A stretch of 64,000 nucleotides of DNA. It comes from Proteus vulgaris (lineage in GTDB: Bacteria; Pseudomonadota; Gammaproteobacteria; Enterobacterales; Enterobacteriaceae). The stretch is from positions 1,736,001 to 1,800,000 of the forward strand of contig LR590468.1 of the NCBI GenBank assembly GCA_901472505.1, read 5' to 3'. Positions 60,562-64,000 of the stretch are shown here, piece by piece (the stretch's first letter is position 1; every line of letters starts with the position of its first letter). The notes beneath the pieces were generated by a model. That model saw only the letters and a list, made by a program, of their open reading frames with translations. It was not told where the DNA came from and did no database searches. A program made the translations under genes and the position numbers.

Positions 60562-61596
60562 TTATTCCGATAATTTAGTTAATAACAGCCACTGTTGTTT
60601 GATTTTTAGAGGGGAATGCTTATTGTATATTTCTCCAGATGATTCTGAATATTTATAATAATTATGATAAATATCGTGAACAGCTTCACAAAATTCACTC
60701 TGGTTCCAATCTTTTTTTAATAAAATCCCATTATGATTAACAATTTCTGTTGCGGAAGGAAACGTGTTTCTAATAATTAGAGGTAGTTTTCTTGAAGCTG
60801 CTTCAATCAGGCTTACAGGATACCCTTCAAAATCACTACTCAATATATAAATATGATTTTCATCAAATATTTTTAATTTTTCAGTAGTAGCATTATGTAT
60901 TTTTACATTTGAATATTTTTCAGCTAACAAACGTAATTCTTTTTCATCTTTACCACTTCCATATATATTTAAATTAAAATCAGGTAAATTTTTCATTGCA
61001 TTAATAACTAAATCAATTCTTTTAATTTCATTTTGAAATCTAGTTAGCATTAATAGATTCCTACCAGGTTCTTTTATTTTATTATAATATTCAAGACCTG
61101 AAGGTAAGTTTATTACCTTAATTTTATTCTTATCGATATGAAATTTATTTATGATCTGTTTTTTCTCTTCCTCAGAAAGAGAGATTATTTTATTTACTTT
61201 TTTTGCTAAAGAAAGAAGCTTATTACTTTTATTAAATTTATATTCTGATAACCACCAATTATCTACAGTAGTATGTTGTATTAGTATTACTTTACTTAAA
61301 TCATCGATAATATCTAAGTATTTAGGAGTGTTTAACAATATTAAATCGAACTCTTTTGATTTTAAATAAGACTTAATTTTATTTTTAGTGTATAAACCCC
61401 GTGATATTTTATTTAGAAATCTATTAAAAAAATTATATTTACATACCCCTATAAAATCGTTTACTTCAAAAGGACCCTTTTGATCATATTCATATAGAAA
61501 ATGTAATTCAGGAAATACGCTTTCTTTTAGATTTCTTGAAAAAGACTCAATTCCACCAATATTTCTTGGGTTATATCCAACTAATACTATTTTCAT
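60562..61596 (-). CDS. O-antigen glycosyltransferase, GT4 family
   Basis: A 344-residue AT-rich GT4 enzyme: KIVLVGYNPRNIGGIESFSR at the start, LLMLTRFQNEIKRIDLVINA near residue 180 and ILSSDFEGYPVSLIEAASRK near 250. The linkage it makes is unknown. It starts directly at the end of the next upstream gene and lies 3 bases before the Stealth gene, in one transcript. Confidence 0.8.
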   Translation of the reverse strand: MKIVLVGYNPRNIGGIESFSRNLKESVFPELHFLYEYDQKGPFEVNDFIGVCKYNFFNRFLNKISRGLYTKNKIKSYLKSKEFDLILLNTPKYLDIIDDLSKVILIQHTTVDNWWLSEYKFNKSNKLLSLAKKVNKIISLSEEEKKQIINKFHIDKNKIKVINLPSGLEYYNKIKEPGRNLLMLTRFQNEIKRIDLVINAMKNLPDFNLNIYGSGKDEKELRLLAEKYSNVKIHNATTEKLKIFDENHIYILSSDFEGYPVSLIEAASRKLPLIIRNTFPSATEIVNHNGILLKKDWNQSEFCEAVHDIYHNYYKYSESSGEIYNKHSPLKIKQQWLLLTKLSE

Positions 61597-62736
61597 TTAA
61601 TTATCCTGGAAAAATATTGTCTCAAAAATGTAAGAGATTTTATTATCTGAATATTGGGAATAATCTTTTGTTTTATAAGATGTTTTTTTTATTATTCTTT
61701 TCAATTCTTCATAAATTGGCTGAAATTTATTTTCAATAATAATATTTTCTGTTTTAAGAAGGAATTTATATAGCTCAGTTTCTTTATCTGTAATACCTAT
61801 TATTTTTTTATCTAAATACATAGCATCGATAATTTTAGATGGAATATAAGGATTTTTTATTTCTTTGAAAAATGAGTCAATTATTAATATATAATCAGCC
61901 TGATGTATTTCTTTTAATACATTCTCGTATGGGATAGAATCATTAATTATAATATTACTTGGTAATAGCATATCTGATGGTAGATTGTTTATTTTTCCAA
62001 AATTTACAAAATCTATTTCATTTTCAAAATAAGATAACGCTTTGAAAAACAAAGATGCGTCTCTATTTCCGTAAATATTACCCGTATGTACAATTTTAAT
62101 TTTATCATTATCATTATCATTATCATTATTTATACGATTTTTTATTTCTAATTTCCAACATTCATTATAATAAAAAGGAATAATTATAGATTTTTCTTTT
62201 GCAACTTTATTTTTATCACAGATATATTGGCACATTAGATCTGAAACAAAAATGATCTTATTACATAAAGAAAATGTTATTTTTTGTTCTATGATTCGAA
62301 TTAATTTCCCTATGGTTCTTAGTTTCTTTTTTTCAAAAGGGGATTTTGCATATGGATCAGTAAAAGATGAAATCCATACTATATTTTTATGGAAAATAAC
62401 TTTTAAAACAATGCCAATCCAATGGCTGTATAACGGATTAGTATGTGTGATAAGGTATATCTTTTCATTTTTCTTTACCTTATTTCTAATATCTATTATT
62501 AATGAAAATAATAATGTAAAAATATTATCTTTGTTAATTACATTTAGATATTTTGAGGTTATGCTCAATAACCAGTTAGGTAATATTTGTTTATGTTTAC
62601 TTTTTCTATTTAAAATAGAATATAGTTTAGTATTAATGCCTAGATTAGAGATGGATAGAGCGTAGCGATAGACTACTAATCCTGCTGGATCTGTAGTGGG
62701 GGCTGAATCTTTAGCTATAATAATTACGTTATTCAT
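61597..62736 (-). CDS. Probable O-antigen glycosyltransferase, GT4-like
   Basis: A 379-residue protein with a GT-B layout: NVIIIAKDSAPTTDPAGLVV at the start, IVHTGNIYGNRDASLFFKAL near residue 215 and YIPSKIIDAMYLDKKIIGIT near 300. An Asn-Asp repeat near residue 205 comes from a tandem six-base repeat. It overlaps wzx by four bases. Conservation is weak, as is common for O-antigen transferases. Confidence 0.72.
   Translation of the reverse strand: MNNVIIIAKDSAPTTDPAGLVVYRYALSISNLGINTKLYSILNRKSKHKQILPNWLLSITSKYLNVINKDNIFTLLFSLIIDIRNKVKKNEKIYLITHTNPLYSHWIGIVLKVIFHKNIVWISSFTDPYAKSPFEKKKLRTIGKLIRIIEQKITFSLCNKIIFVSDLMCQYICDKNKVAKEKSIIIPFYYNECWKLEIKNRINNDNDNDNDKIKIVHTGNIYGNRDASLFFKALSYFENEIDFVNFGKINNLPSDMLLPSNIIINDSIPYENVLKEIHQADYILIIDSFFKEIKNPYIPSKIIDAMYLDKKIIGITDKETELYKFLLKTENIIIENKFQPIYEELKRIIKKTSYKTKDYSQYSDNKISYIFETIFFQDN
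62102..62125. repeat. Tandem TTATCA repeat inside a glycosyltransferase gene
   Basis: Four exact copies of TTATCA encode a run of Asn-Asp pairs (RINNDNDNDNDK) at the junction of the two GT domains. Units of six keep the frame, so copy number changes would alter linker length without breaking the gene. Confidence 0.7.
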
Positions 62737-63998
62737 GTAGTATATTGGTTAGTTGAATTTTTTGTTAAAAATACTTTGTATACAATTGTTGATACGATAA
62801 TTAAATATACAAGATTAGATATAAAATAAGAGTAAGATACACCAATTAGCCCAAAATAATTAATTAACATAAATGATGCTATACTAAAAAAAGTAAAGTT
62901 TAAAATTTCTGTTATAATAAATAATTTTGCCTTAGCTTTAGCTATTAGAACATATGAAAATAGCCAAGATATAATTTTTAATATATCACCAAAGAGTTGC
63001 CATTTGAATAATATTTCCATTTGAATGAACTCTTTGGAAAAGAGTAACTCTATAATAAATCCTCGTAAGATATATATAGTAGATGACATTATTATGAGCA
63101 GTGGTGTAATAAACATTAATCCTGTATATAGTTCTTTTATTAGTTCTTTTTGTTTTGTTATTTCAGATAACCTTGGCATATAATAAATAGACAAAGTAGT
63201 TGTAATTACCATTAAATACATAGATGATATATACCACATTGATTGCCAATAACCTGATGCATCAAGAGATATTTTATGAGTAAGATAAGTCCTGATAGCT
63301 ATTAAGGATGCAGGGCCAACAATAGCTGAAGTTAATGCCATAGTAGAAAATAATAATAACTTCTTTCCTTCAATATGATTATATTTTAAGTTTATATTGA
63401 ATTTATTTCTTATTTTTATAATTAAAATCATGAAAATAACAGCTTGGTTTGTGACGAGAGCGAATAAGGCCCCTTTTAATCCAAATAAATATATTAATAC
63501 AATGGAATATATTAACATAAATATACTTTGAGTTATATTTATAAAAATATAAAATCTAATCTGTTTTAATCCATTGATTATTGATAGGAAAAATGAATTT
63601 AATGTTATGAAAAATATTGATATACCTAATAATGCTATATATATAGTGTAACTCTTATCATTTAATATATATATAGATAATTTTTCAGAAAAAGTAATTA
63701 AAACAACACTTACAATTGTTGATAATAGCAATATTATTCTGAACGCAGAAGACCACAGTAAATTAAGATTTTTATTATTTGATATTGAATGGTATTCAGC
63801 GGTATATTTGGTGATACCAGGGAGTATCCCTCCTTGACTAATCGTAGCTGCTATCTGTATTACATTCTGAAATTGACCTATCGTTGCTATACCACTAGGA
63901 CCAATAAATAGTGAAAGTGCTTTGTTAATAAATAATGCACTAAGTATTTTTATTGATGTAGCAAATAGGCTCAGAAATGAAGTTTTGATTAAATTCAA
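62733..63998 (-). CDS. wzx: O-antigen flippase Wzx (start near window edge)
   Basis: At least 421 residues with about 12 membrane segments. The N-terminal NKALSLFIGPSGIATIGQFQ and ISQGGILPGITKYTAEYHS match WzxE/O-antigen translocase proteins, which flip undecaprenyl-linked O units across the inner membrane. The first readable codon is a TTG at 63998, two bases from the window end, so the true start may lie outside. It overlaps the next gene by ATGA. Together with waaL it implies the Wzx/Wzy route; no wzy is seen in the window. Confidence 0.85.
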   Translation of the reverse strand: MNLIKTSFLSLFATSIKILSALFINKALSLFIGPSGIATIGQFQNVIQIAATISQGGILPGITKYTAEYHSISNNKNLNLLWSSAFRIILLLSTIVSVVLITFSEKLSIYILNDKSYTIYIALLGISIFFITLNSFFLSIINGLKQIRFYIFINITQSIFMLIYSIVLIYLFGLKGALFALVTNQAVIFMILIIKIRNKFNINLKYNHIEGKKLLLFSTMALTSAIVGPASLIAIRTYLTHKISLDASGYWQSMWYISSMYLMVITTTLSIYYMPRLSEITKQKELIKELYTGLMFITPLLIIMSSTIYILRGFIIELLFSKEFIQMEILFKWQLFGDILKIISWLFSYVLIAKAKAKLFIITEILNFTFFSIASFMLINYFGLIGVSYSYFISNLVYLIIVSTIVYKVFLTKNSTNQYTT

Positions 63999-64000
63999 AG

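Overview
The window comes from the chromosome of an enterobacterium of the Morganellaceae, most likely Proteus. The AT-rich housekeeping genes closely match enterobacterial families. The order yicC/rph-pyrE-slmA-dut-coaBC-radC-rpmB-rpmG, followed by an LPS core locus (waa/wab with wabG, wabN and waaQ), kbl-tdh, secB-gpsA-cysE and an O-antigen cluster beside cysE, is the arrangement described for Proteus. This is read from gene content and order; no database was searched.

Positions 1 to about 17.95 kb are an integrated island, visibly GC-richer than the rest. It is inserted at the 3' end of yicC and has a P4-type tyrosine integrase at the yicC-proximal edge. From left to right it carries a partial AAA ATPase, a hipBA-type toxin-antitoxin pair with repeated operators, an AlpA-type regulator, a DUF927 helicase-like protein, and a large minus-strand type I restriction-modification operon (half-size hsdS, two small genes, hsdM, a 20-residue linker ORF, dinD, hsdS, hsdR, a YgjP-like metallopeptidase). 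Beyond that are an orphan gene, an iteron-like repeat cluster and a small membrane protein before int. The left end of the island lies outside the window.

From 18 to 24.8 kb lie conserved core genes: yicC, rph-pyrE with its attenuator, slmA, dut, coaBC, radC and the rpmB-rpmG ribosomal operon behind a structured leader. A possible small RNA lies between pyrE and slmA.

From 24.9 to 42.9 kb is the LPS core locus. Four plus-strand glycosyltransferases and the ligase waaL come first, then mutM and coaD. After these come waaE, waaA, a wabH-like gene, wabG and waaQ on the minus strand, wabN and a second GT9 gene on the plus strand, and waaC-waaF-hldD. Together they build Kdo, heptose I to III, the galacturonic acid-hexosamine branch and the outer core, and join O-antigen to it.

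From 43 to 53.1 kb are kbl-tdh, yibQ-envC, rimO, yibN, secB-gpsA-cysE and a hexapeptide acetyltransferase. From 53.1 kb to the end, on the minus strand, are trmL and one end of the O-antigen cluster: ugd, wbuC, wbuB, fnlC, fnlB, fnlA (a UDP-L-FucNAc module), a Stealth-type sugar-phosphate transferase, two glycosyltransferases and the flippase wzx. The rest of the cluster continues beyond the window.

Four genes (hsdM, radC, waaE and the Stealth gene) each carry one extra base in a homopolymer run, and each becomes a full-length family member when that base is removed. This pattern suggests sequence error as readily as true pseudogenes.
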